From Bos javanicus (taxonomy: Eukaryota; Chordata; Mammalia; Artiodactyla; Bovidae), in the NCBI RefSeq assembly GCF_032452875.1, contig NW_026894285.1, positions 91,316-155,315 of the forward strand: DNA of 64,000 nt, written 5' to 3'. The translations under genes were made by a program, and so were the position numbers. The notes beneath the pieces were generated by a model, which saw only the letters and a program-made list of their open reading frames with translations, was not told the DNA's origin and searched no databases. Of this stretch, positions 1 to 11,845 are shown piece by piece (within the stretch, counting starts at the first letter, position 1; each line of letters opens with the position of its first letter).

Positions 1-1089
1 GTGGCTGAACATGCACTGTTCACGTGGCTGATCACACACCTGTCACGTGACATATCATGCACTGATCACCTGGAACTCATGCACTGATCACGTGGCTGAT
101 CATACTCTGCTCACGAAACTCATCATGCACACATCACGTGGCTATCATGCACTGCTCACGTGGTTCGTCATGGAATGATCACGAAGCTACCATATACTGG
201 TCACGTGACTGATCATGCACAGATCACGTAAATGATCATGCACTGTTCACGTGACTGATCATGTACTGATCACGTGACTGATAATGCACTGATCACGTGG
301 CTATCATGCTCTGCTCACGTGGCTGATCATGCAACGATCACGTAGCAACCATGTAGTGGTCTCGTGACTGATCATGCACTGATCATGTAATTGATCCTGC
401 ACTGATCACGTGGCTCATCACGCACTGATCCGGTGGCTGATCACACACGTATCACGTGACTGGTCATGTACAGATCCCGTGACTAATCATGAAGTGATCA
501 CGTGGCTATCCTGCACTGATCACGTGGATATCATGCACTGATCACGTGGCTGATCACACACGTATCACCTGACTGATCATGCACTGATCACGTGGCTATC
601 ATGCACTGCTCACGTGGCTGATCATGCGATGATCACGCAACTACCATGTACTGGTCACATGACTGATCATGCACTGATCACGTGACTGATCATGCAGTGA
701 TCACGTGGCTGTCATGCACTACTCACGTGGCTGATCATGCAATGATCATGTAGCTACCATGTACAGGTCACGTGAATGATCATACACCCATCAGGTGACT
801 GATCATGCACTGATCACGTGGCTATCATGCACTGATCACTAGACTGATCATGCACTGATCACGTCTATATCATGCACTGATCACATGACTGCCCATGCAC
901 TGGTCACGTGGATGATCATACACTAATCATGTGACAGATCATGCACTGATCACGTGGCTGATCATGCACTGACACTGTGACTGAGCATGGACTGATCACA
1001 TGACTATCGTGTAGTGATCACGTGACTTAATGGCGCTGATCATGTGACTGATCATGCACTGATCATGTTTGCTATCATACACTGATCAT
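1..1089 (+). repeat. U0, partial unit: main type-B block of 48 monomers
   Basis: This is the reference copy of the long monomer block. It starts at GTGGCTGAAC, which recurs at 1542, one 1541 bp period later. Cutting at each GTG that follows CAC gives 48 monomers: 29 of 23 bp, 17 of 22 bp and 2 of 24 bp, summing to exactly 1089. The consensus monomer is GTGGC or GTGAC, then TGATCATGCAC, then TGATCAC. Monomers differ from each other at several positions but are nearly invariant between units, which is the signature of a higher-order repeat. Marker alleles: site 1 long (CGAAGCTACC, about 183) and site 2 T (CACGTCTATA, about 862). The preceding type-A island and 9 B monomers lie outside the window. 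Confidence 0.95.
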
Positions 1090-1336
1090 GTGCCTCTGGA
1101 GGCAATAAACAAAGAGCTGAGTAGGCACGAATCAGTCAGCAGGCAATAATCATGGAACTCAGCTGTGAGGAATCATGCTGCTCAGCTGGCAATAATCAAG
1201 CAGCTGAGCAGGCAGGAATTACGCAGCACAGCTGACAATTGTCAAGCAGATGACAGGCAGGAATCGTGCAGCTCAGCTGGCAATTGTCAAGCAGATGAGC
1301 AGACAGTAATCACGCAGCTCAGCAGGCCCAGATCAC
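1090..1336 (+). repeat. Type-A island of U1: second 23 bp monomer family
   Basis: This is the reference copy of the 247 bp island that opens every full unit. It contains no TGATCA. Splitting it gives segments of 15, 23, 18, 23, 23, 23, 23, 22, 23, 23, 24 and 7 bp, total 247. Its core alternates two 23-mers: one begins GGAAT and ends CAGCTGGCA, the other begins ATAATCA or ATTGTCA and ends near GAGCAGGCA, so the local period is 46 bp. It has five CAGCTG hexamers and no internal CACGTG. The shared length and shared pieces (AATCATGC, TGGC) suggest type A and type B diverged from one ancestral monomer; that is inference. An AATAAA hexamer sits at 1104-1109 in every copy. Without TGATCA this is the only part of the unit where reading frames stay open for long. 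Confidence 0.93.
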
Positions 1337-1541
1337 GTGACTGAGCATGCACTGTTCACGTGGCTGATCATACACTGATCACGTGATTGATCATGCACTG
1401 ATCACTTGGATATCATGCACTGATCACGTGGCTGATCATACACTGTTCACGTGTCTGACCATGCACTGATCACGTGGCTGATCATACACTGCTCACGTAA
1501 CTGATAATGCACTTATCACGTGGCTATCATGCACTGAATAC
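1337..1541 (+). repeat. Short type-B block of U1: 9 monomers after the island
   Basis: Nine type-B monomers (seven of 23 bp and two of 22 bp, total 205) link the island to the long B block. They begin GTGACTGAGC and end GCACTGAATAC. The junction GATCAC/GTGAC at the island edge restores the CACGTG hexamer. Two later units (U21 near 32283, U24 near 36702) lose one A in the final GAATAC. U24 and U25 carry GTGTCCGACC where the others have GTGTCTGACC. Confidence 0.93.
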
Positions 1542-2626
1542 GTGGCTGAACATGCACTGTTCACGTGGCTGATCACACACCTGTCACGTGACATATCATG
1601 CACTGATCACCTGGAACTCATGCACTGATCACGTGGCTGATCATACTCTGCTCACGAAACTCATCATGCACACATCACGTGGCTATCATGCACTGCTCAC
1701 GTGGTTCGTCATGGAATGATCACGAAGCTACCATATACTGGTCACGTGACTGATCATGCACAGATCACGTAAATGATCATGCACTGTTCACGTGACTGAT
1801 CATGTACTGATCACGTGACTGATAATGCACTGATCACGTGGCTATCATGCTCTGCTCACGTGGCTGATCATGCAACGATCACGTAGCAACCATGTAGTGG
1901 TCTCGTGACTGATCATGCACTGATCATGTAATTGATCCTGCACTGATCACGTGGCTCATCACGCACTGATCCGGTGGCTGATCACACACGTATCACGTGA
2001 CTGGTCATGTACAGATCCCGTGACTAATCATGAAGTGATCACGTGGCTATCCTGCACTGATCACGTGGATATCATGCACTGATCACGTGGCTGATCACAC
2101 ACGTATCACCTGACTGATCATGCACTGATCACGTGGCTATCATGCACTGCTCACGTGGCTGATCATGCGATGATCACGCAACTACCATGTACTGGTCACA
2201 TGACTGATCATGCACTGATCACGTGACTGATCATGCAGTGATCACGTGGCTGTCATGCACTACTCACGTGGCTGATCATGCAATGATCATGTAGCTACCA
2301 TGTACAGGTCACGTGAATGATCATACACCCATCAGGTGACTGATCATGCACTGATCACGTGGCTATCATGCACTGATCACTAGACTGATCATGCACTGAT
2401 CACGTCTATATCATGCACTGATCACATGACTGCCCATGCACTGGTCACATGATCATACACTAATCATGTGACAGATCATGCACTGATCACGTGGCTGATC
2501 ATGCACTGACACTGTGACTGAGCATGGACTGATCACATGACTATCGTGTAGTGATCACGTGACTTAATGGCGCTGATCATGTGACTGATCATGCACTGAT
2601 CATGTTTGCTATCATACACTGATCAT

Positions 2627-4167
2627 GTGCCTCTGGAGGCAATAAACAAAGAGCTGAGTAGGCACGAATCAGTCAGCAGGCAATAATCATGGAACTCAGC
2701 TGTGAGGAATCATGCTGCTCAGCTGGCAATAATCAAGCAGCTGAGCAGGCAGGAATTACGCAGCACAGCTGACAATTGTCAAGCAGATGACAGGCAGGAA
2801 TCGTGCAGCTCAGCTGGCAATTGTCAAGCAGATGAGCAGACAGTAATCACGCAGCTCAGCAGGCCCAGATCACGTGACTGAGCATGCACTGTTCACGTGG
2901 CTGATCATACACTGATCACGTGATTGATCATGCACTGATCACTTGGATATCATGCACTGATCACGTGGCTGATCATACACTGTTCACGTGTCTGACCATG
3001 CACTGATCACGTGGCTGATCATACACTGCTCACGTAACTGATAATGCACTTATCACGTGGCTATCATGCACTGAATACGTGGCTGAACATGCACTGTTCA
3101 CGTGGCTGATCACACACCTGTCACGTGACATATCATGCACTGATCACCTGGAACTCATGCACTGATCACGTGGCTGATCATACTCTGCTCACGAAACTCA
3201 TCATGCACACATCACGTGGCTATCATGCACTGCTCACGTGGTTCGTCATGGAATGATCACGAAGCTACCATATACTGGTCACGTGACTGATCATGCACAG
3301 ATCACGTAAATGATCATGCACTGTTCACGTGACTGATCATGTACTGATCACGTGACTGATAATGCACTGATCACGTGGCTATCATGCTCTGCTCACGTGG
3401 CTGATCATGCAACGATCACGTAGCAACCATGTAGTGGTCTCGTGACTGATCATGCACTGATCATGTAATTGATCCTGCACTGATCACGTGGCTCATCACG
3501 CACTGATCCGGTGGCTGATCACACACGTATCACGTGACTGGTCATGTACAGATCCCGTGACTAATCATGAAGTGATCACGTGGCTATCCTGCACTGATCA
3601 CGTGGATATCATGCACTGATCACGTGGCTGATCACACACGTATCACCTGACTGATCATGCACTGATCACGTGGCTATCATGCACTGCTCACGTGGCTGAT
3701 CATGCGATGATCACGCAACTACCATGTACTGGTCACATGACTGATCATGCACTGATCACGTGACTGATCATGCAGTGATCACGTGGCTGTCATGCACTAC
3801 TCACGTGGCTGATCATGCAATGATCATGTAGCTACCATGTACAGGTCACGTGAATGATCATACACCCATCAGGTGACTGATCATGCACTGATCACGTGGC
3901 TATCATGCACTGATCACTAGACTGATCATGCACTGATCACGTCTATATCATGCACTGATCACATGACTGCCCATGCACTGGTCACGTGGATGATCATACA
4001 CTAATCATGTGACAGATCATGCACTGATCACGTGGCTGATCATGCACTGACACTGTGACTGAGCATGGACTGATCACATGACTATCGTGTAGTGATCACG
4101 TGACTTAATGGCGCTGATCATGTGACTGATCATGCACTGATCATGTTTGCTATCATACACTGATCAT
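2627..4167 (+). repeat. U2, 1541 bp standard unit
   Basis: Site 1 long, site 2 T. I see no private change and regard it as a standard long-form unit. Confidence 0.96.
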
Positions 4168-5708
4168 GTGCCTCTGGAGGCAATAAACAAAGAGCTGAGT
4201 AGGCACGAATCAGTCAGCAGGCAATAATCATGGAACTCAGCTGTGAGGAATCATGCTGCTCAGCTGGCAATAATCAAGCAGCTGAGCAGGCAGGAATTAC
4301 GCAGCACAGCTGACAATTGTCAAGCAGATGACAGGCAGGAATCGTGCAGCTCAGCTGGCAATTGTCAAGCAGATGAGCAGACAGTAATCACGCAGCTCAG
4401 CAGGCCCAGATCACGTGACTGAGCATGCACTGTTCACGTGGCTGATCATACACTGATCACGTGATTGATCATGCACTGATCACTTGGATATCATGCACTG
4501 ATCACGTGGCTGATCATACACTGTTCACGTGTCTGACCATGCACTGATCACGTGGCTGATCATACACTGCTCACGTAACTGATAATGCACTTATCACGTG
4601 GCTATCATGCACTGAATACGTGGCTGAACATGCACTGTTCACGTGGCTGATCACACACCTGTCACGTGACATATCATGCACTGATCACCTGGAACTCATG
4701 CACTGATCACGTGGCTGATCATACTCTGCTCACGAAACTCATCATGCACACATCACGTGGCTATCATGCACTGCTCACGTGGTTCGTCATGGAATGATCA
4801 CGAAGCTACCATATACTGGTCACGTGACTGATCATGCACAGATCACGTAAATGATCATGCACTGTTCACGTGACTGATCATGTACTGATCACGTGACTGA
4901 TAATGCACTGATCACGTGGCTATCATGCTCTGCTCACGTGGCTGATCATGCAACGATCACGTAGCAACCATGTAGTGGTCTCGTGACTGATCATGCACTG
5001 ATCATGTAATTGATCCTGCACTGATCACGTGGCTCATCACGCACTGATCCGGTGGCTGATCACACACGTATCACGTGACTGGTCATGTACAGATCCCGTG
5101 ACTAATCATGAAGTGATCACGTGGCTATCCTGCACTGATCACGTGGATATCATGCACTGATCACGTGGCTGATCACACACGTATCACCTGACTGATCATG
5201 CACTGATCACGTGGCTATCATGCACTGCTCACGTGGCTGATCATGCGATGATCACGCAACTACCATGTACTGGTCACATGACTGATCATGCACTGATCAC
5301 GTGACTGATCATGCAGTGATCACGTGGCTGTCATGCACTACTCACGTGGCTGATCATGCAATGATCATGTAGCTACCATGTACAGGTCACGTGAATGATC
5401 ATACACCCATCAGGTGACTGATCATGCACTGATCACGTGGCTATCATGCACTGATCACTAGACTGATCATGCACTGATCACGTCTATATCATGCACTGAT
5501 CACATGACTGCCCATGCACTGGTCACGTGGATGATCATACACTAATCATGTGACAGATCATGCACTGATCACGTGGCTGATCATGCACTGACACTGTGAC
5601 TGAGCATGGACTGATCACATGACTATCGTGTAGTGATCACGTGACTTAATGGCGCTGATCATGTGACTGATCATGCACTGATCATGTTTGCTATCATACA
5701 CTGATCAT
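4168..5708 (+). repeat. U3, 1541 bp standard unit
   Basis: Site 1 long, site 2 T. No private difference from U2 was seen by eye. Confidence 0.96.
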
Positions 5709-7249
5709 GTGCCTCTGGAGGCAATAAACAAAGAGCTGAGTAGGCACGAATCAGTCAGCAGGCAATAATCATGGAACTCAGCTGTGAGGAATCATGCTGC
5801 TCAGCTGGCAATAATCAAGCAGCTGAGCAGGCAGGAATTACGCAGCACAGCTGACAATTGTCAAGCAGATGACAGGCAGGAATCGTGCAGCTCAGCTGGC
5901 AATTGTCAAGCAGATGAGCAGACAGTAATCACGCAGCTCAGCAGGCCCAGATCACGTGACTGAGCATGCACTGTTCACGTGGCTGATCATACACTGATCA
6001 CGTGATTGATCATGCACTGATCACTTGGATATCATGCACTGATCACGTGGCTGATCATACACTGTTCACGTGTCTGACCATGCACTGATCACGTGGCTGA
6101 TCATACACTGCTCACGTAACTGATAATGCACTTATCACGTGGCTATCATGCACTGAATACGTGGCTGAACATGCACTGTTCACGTGGCTGATCACACACC
6201 TGTCACGTGACATATCATGCACTGATCACCTGGAACTCATGCACTGATCACGTGGCTGATCATACTCTGCTCACGAAACTCATCATGCACACATCACGTG
6301 GCTATCATGCACTGCTCACGTGGTTCGTCATGGAATGATCACGAAGCTACCATATACTGGTCACGTGACTGATCATGCACAGATCACGTAAATGATCATG
6401 CACTGTTCACGTGACTGATCATGTACTGATCACGTGACTGATAATGCACTGATCACGTGGCTATCATGCTCTGCTCACGTGGCTGATCATGCAACGATCA
6501 CGTAGCAACCATGTAGTGGTCTCGTGACTGATCATGCACTGATCATGTAATTGATCCTGCACTGATCACGTGGCTCATCACGCACTGATCCGGTGGCTGA
6601 TCACACACGTATCACGTGACTGGTCATGTACAGATCCCGTGACTAATCATGAAGTGATCACGTGGCTATCCTGCACTGATCACGTGGATATCATGCACTG
6701 ATCACGTGGCTGATCACACACGTATCACCTGACTGATCATGCACTGATCACGTGGCTATCATGCACTGCTCACGTGGCTGATCATGCGATGATCACGCAA
6801 CTACCATGTACTGGTCACATGACTGATCATGCACTGATCACGTGACTGATCATGCAGTGATCACGTGGCTGTCATGCACTACTCACGTGGCTGATCATGC
6901 AATGATCATGTAGCTACCATGTACAGGTCACGTGAATGATCATACACCCATCAGGTGACTGATCATGCACTGATCACGTGGCTATCATGCACTGATCACT
7001 AGACTGATCATGCACTGATCACGTCTATATCATGCACTGATCACATGACTGCCCATGCACTGGTCACGTGGATGATCATACACTAATCATGTGACAGATC
7101 ATGCACTGATCACGTGGCTGATCATGCACTGACACTGTGACTGAGCATGGACTGATCACATGACTATCGTGTAGTGATCACGTGACTTAATGGCGCTGAT
7201 CATGTGACTGATCATGCACTGATCATGTTTGCTATCATACACTGATCAT
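5709..7249 (+). repeat. U4, 1541 bp standard unit
   Basis: Site 1 long, site 2 T. No private difference from U2 or U3 was seen by eye. Confidence 0.96.
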
Positions 7250-8765
7250 GTGCCTCTGGAGGCAATAAACAAAGAGCTGAGTAGGCACGAATCAGTCAGC
7301 AGGCAATAATCATGGAACTCAGCTGTGAGGAATCATGCTGCTCAGCTGGCAATAATCAAGCAGCTGAGCAGGCAGGAATTACGCAGCACAGCTGACAATT
7401 GTCAAGCAGATGACAGGCAGGAATCGTGCAGCTCAGCTGGCAATTGTCAAGCAGATGAGCAGACAGTAATCACGCAGCTCAGCAGGCCCAGATCACGTGA
7501 CTGAGCATGCACTGTTCACGTGGCTGATCATACACTGATCACGTGATTGATCATGCACTGATCACTTGGATATCATGCACTGATCACGTGGCTGATCATA
7601 CACTGTTCACGTGTCTGACCATGCACTGATCACGTGGCTGATCATACACTGCTCACGTAACTGATAATGCACTTATCACGTGGCTATCATGCACTGAATA
7701 CGTGGCTGAACATGCACTGTTCACGTGGCTGATCACACACCTGTCACGTGACATATCATGCACTGATCACCTGGAACTCATGCACTGATCACGTGGCTGA
7801 TCATACTCTGCTCACGAAACTCATCATGCACACATCACGTGGCTATCATGCACTGCTCACGTGGTTCGTCATGGAATGATCACGGCTACCATATACTGGT
7901 CACGTGACTGATCATGCACAGATCACGTAAATGATCATGCACTGTTCACGTGACTGATCATGTACTTATCACGTGACTGATAATGCACTGATCACGTGGC
8001 TATCATGCTCTGCTCACGTGGCTGATCATGCAACGATCATGTAGCAACCATGTAGTGGTCTCGTGACTGATCATGCACTGATCATGTAATTGATCCTGCA
8101 CTGATCACGTGGCTCATCACGCACTGATCCGGTGGCTGATCACACACGTATCACGTGACTGGTCATGTACAGTTCCCGTGACTAATCATGAAGTGATCAC
8201 GTGGCTATCCTGCACTGATCACGTGGATATCATGCACTGATCACGTGGCTGATCACACACGTATCACCTGACTGATCATGCACTGATCACGTGGCTATCA
8301 TGCGATGATCACGCAACTACCATGTACTGGTCACATGACTGATCATGCACTGATCACGTGACTGATCATGCAGTGATCACGTGGCTGTCATGCACTACTC
8401 ACGTGGCTGATCATGCAATGATCATGTAGCTACCATGTACAGGTCACGTGAATGATCATACACCCATCAGGTGACTGACCATGCACTGATCACGTGGCTA
8501 TCATGCACTGATCACTAGACTGATCATGCACTGATCACGTCTATATCATGCACTGATCACATGACTGCCCATGCACTGGTCACGTGGATGATCATACACT
8601 AATCATGTGACAGATCATGCACTGATCACGTGGCTGATCATGCACTGACACTGTGACTGAGCATGGACTGATCACATGACTATCGTGTAGTGATCACGTG
8701 ACTTAATGGCGCTGATCATGTGACTGATCATGCACTGATCATGTTTGCTATCATACACTGATCAT
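7250..8765 (+). repeat. U5, 1516 bp unit with a one-monomer deletion
   Basis: First unit with the short site 1 allele; site 2 T. One 23 bp monomer is missing at a junction near 8303, where CTATCATG runs straight into CGATGATC. The 2-bp and 23-bp losses account exactly for the length. Private substitutions: G to T at 7967, C to T at 8040 (a CpG becomes TpG), A to T at 8173 and T to C at 8479. It is the most diverged unit of the left domain. Confidence 0.94.
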
Positions 8766-10306
8766 GTGCCTCTGGAGGCAATAAACAAAGAGCTGAGTAG
8801 GCACGAATCAGTCAGCAGGCAATAATCATGGAACTCAGCTGTGAGGAATCATGCTGCTCAGCTGGCAATAATCAAGCAGCTGAGCAGGCAGGAATTACGC
8901 AGCACAGCTGACAATTGTCAAGCAGATGACAGGCAGGAATCGTGCAGCTCAGCTGGCAATTGTCAAGCAGATGAGCAGACAGTAATCACGCAGCTCAGCA
9001 GGCCCAGATCACGTGACTGAGCATGCACTGTTCACGTGGCTGATCATACACTGATCACGTGATTGATCATGCACTGATCACTTGGATATCATGCACTGAT
9101 CACGTGGCTGATCATACACTGTTCACGTGTCTGACCATGCACTGATCACGTGGCTGATCATACACTGCTCACGTAACTGATAATGCACTTATCACGTGGC
9201 TATCATGCACTGAATACGTGGCTGAACATGCACTGTTCACGTGGCTGATCACACACCTGTCACGTGACATATCATGCACTGATCACCTGGAACTCATGCA
9301 CTGATCACGTGGCTGATCATACTCTGCTCACGAAACTCATCATGCACACATCACGTGGCTATCATGCACTGCTCACGTGGTTCGTCATGGAATGATCACG
9401 AAGCTACCATATACTGGTCACGTGACTGATCATGCACAGATCACGTAAATGATCATGCACTGTTCACGTGACTGATCATGTACTGATCACGTGACTGATA
9501 ATGCACTGATCACGTGGCTATCATGCTCTGCTCACGTGGCTGATCATGCAACGATCACGTAGCAACCATGTAGTGGTCTCGTGACTGATCATGCACTGAT
9601 CATGTAATTGATCCTGCACTGATCACGTGGCTCATCACGCACTGATCCGGTGGCTGATCACACACGTATCACGTGACTGGTCATGTACAGATCCCGTGAC
9701 TAATCATGAAGTGATCACGTGGCTATCCTGCACTGATCACGTGGATATCATGCACTGATCACGTGGCTGATCACACACGTATCACCTGACTGATCATGCA
9801 CTGATCACGTGGCTATCATGCACTGCTCACGTGGCTGATCATGCGATGATCACGCAACTACCATGTACTGGTCACATGACTGATCATGCACTGATCACGT
9901 GACTGATCATGCAGTGATCACGTGGCTGTCATGCACTACTCACGTGGCTGATCATGCAATGATCATGTAGCTACCATGTACAGGTCACGTGAATGATCAT
10001 ACACCCATCAGGTGACTGATCATGCACTGATCACGTGGCTATCATGCACTGATCACTAGACTGATCATGCACTGATCACGTCTATATCATGCACTGATCA
10101 CATGACTGCCCATGCACTGGTCACGTGGATGATCATACACTAATCATGTGACAGATCATGCACTGATCACGTGGCTGATCATGCACTGACACTGTGACTG
10201 AGCATGGACTGATCACATGACTATCGTGTAGTGATCACGTGACTTAATGGCGCTGATCATGTGACTGATCATGCACTGATCATGTTTGCTATCATACACT
10301 GATCAT
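8766..10306 (+). repeat. U6, 1541 bp standard unit
   Basis: Site 1 long, site 2 T. It returns to the standard form right after the variant U5, so U5's changes have not spread rightward. Confidence 0.96.
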
Positions 10307-11845
10307 GTGCCTCTGGAGGCAATAAACAAAGAGCTGAGTAGGCACGAATCAGTCAGCAGGCAATAATCATGGAACTCAGCTGTGAGGAATCATGCTGCTC
10401 AGCTGGCAATAATCAAGCAGCTGAGCAGGCAGGAATTACGCAGCACAGCTGACAATTGTCAAGCAGATGACAGGCAGGAATCGTGCAGCTCAGCTGGCAA
10501 TTGTCAAGCAGATGAGCAGACAGTAATCACGCAGCTCAGCAGGCCCAGATCACGTGACTGAGCATGCACTGTTCACGTGGCTGATCATACACTGATCACG
10601 TGATTGATCATGCACTGATCACTTGGATATCATGCACTGATCACGTGGCTGATCATACACTGTTCACGTGTCTGACCATGCACTGATCACGTGGCTGATC
10701 ATACACTGCTCACGTAACTGATAATGCACTTATCACGTGGCTATCATGCACTGAATACGTGGCTGAACATGCACTGTTCACGTGGCTGATCACACACCTG
10801 TCACGTGACATATCATGCACTGATCACCTGGAACTCATGCACTGATCACGTGGCTGATCATACTCTGCTCACGAAACTCATCATGCACACATCACGTGGC
10901 TATCATGCACTGCTCACGTGGTTCGTCATGGAATGATCACGGCTACCATATACTGGTCACGTGACTGATCATGCACAGATCACGTAAATGATCATGCACT
11001 GTTCACGTGACTGATCATGTACTGATCACGTGACTGATAATGCACTGATCACGTGGCTATCATGCTCTGCTCACGTGGCTGATCATGCAACGATCACGTA
11101 GCAACCATGTAGTGGTCTCGTGACTGATCATGCACTGATCATGTAATTGATCCTGCACTGATCACGTGGCTCATCACGCACTGATCCGGTGGCTGATCAC
11201 ACACGTATCACGTGACTGGTCATGTACAGATCCCGTGACTAATCATGAAGTGATCACGTGGCTATCCTGCACTGATCACGTGGATATCATGCACTGATCA
11301 CGTGGCTGATCACACACGTATCACCTGACTGATCATGCACTGATCACGTGGCTATCATGCACTGCTCACGTGGCTGATCATGCGATGATCACGCAACTAC
11401 CATGTACTGGTCACATGACTGATCATGCACTGATCACGTGACTGATCATGCAGTGATCACGTGGCTGTCATGCACTACTCACGTGGCTGATCATGCAATG
11501 ATCATGTAGCTACCATGTACAGGTCACGTGAATGATCATACACCCATCAGGTGACTGATCATGCACTGATCACGTGGCTATCATGCACTGATCACTAGAC
11601 TGATCATGCACTGATCACGTCTATATCATGCACTGATCACATGACTGCCCATGCACTGGTCACGTGGATGATCATACACTAATCATGTGACAGATCATGC
11701 ACTGATCACGTGGCTGATCATGCACTGACACTGTGACTGAGCATGGACTGATCACATGACTATCGTGTAGTGATCACGTGACTTAATGGCGCTGATCATG
11801 TGACTGATCATGCACTGATCATGTTTGCTATCATACACTGATCAT
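10307..11845 (+). repeat. U7, 1539 bp unit
   Basis: Site 1 short (CGGCTACC near 10939), site 2 T. The 2-bp loss explains the whole length difference. Confidence 0.96.

Larger units (their letters stand above)
1090..2626 (+). repeat. U1, 1537 bp unit
   Basis: Site 1 long, site 2 T. It is 4 bp short because GGTCACGTGGATGATC of the standard unit reads GGTCACATGATC near 2444-2455, which also destroys one CACGTG. Otherwise it looks like the standard unit. Confidence 0.95.

Noticed and set aside
160..185. CENP-B box, suggested by GGTTCGTCATGG in each unit
   Set aside because: The required core has TTCG, a central A and a CGGG at fixed spacing. Here only TTCG is present; the later positions read GGAATGA, so the essential bases are missing.
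855..875. TATA-box promoter at CTATATCATGC in each unit
   Set aside because: The string is a monomer variant (CTATATC) without the TATAAA consensus, start-site elements or a downstream gene.
1090..1336. The island as an inserted transposable element
   Set aside because: It has no terminal inverted repeats, target-site duplication, poly-A tail or coding remnant, and it is built of 23 bp segments like the surrounding array. A diverged monomer block explains it better.
1..1541. 1541 being exactly 67 times 23 as evidence of a strict 67-monomer design
   Set aside because: Monomers vary from 22 to 24 bp and the island contains partial segments of 15, 18 and 7 bp, so the exact product is probably coincidence, although the total is indeed about 67 monomer equivalents.
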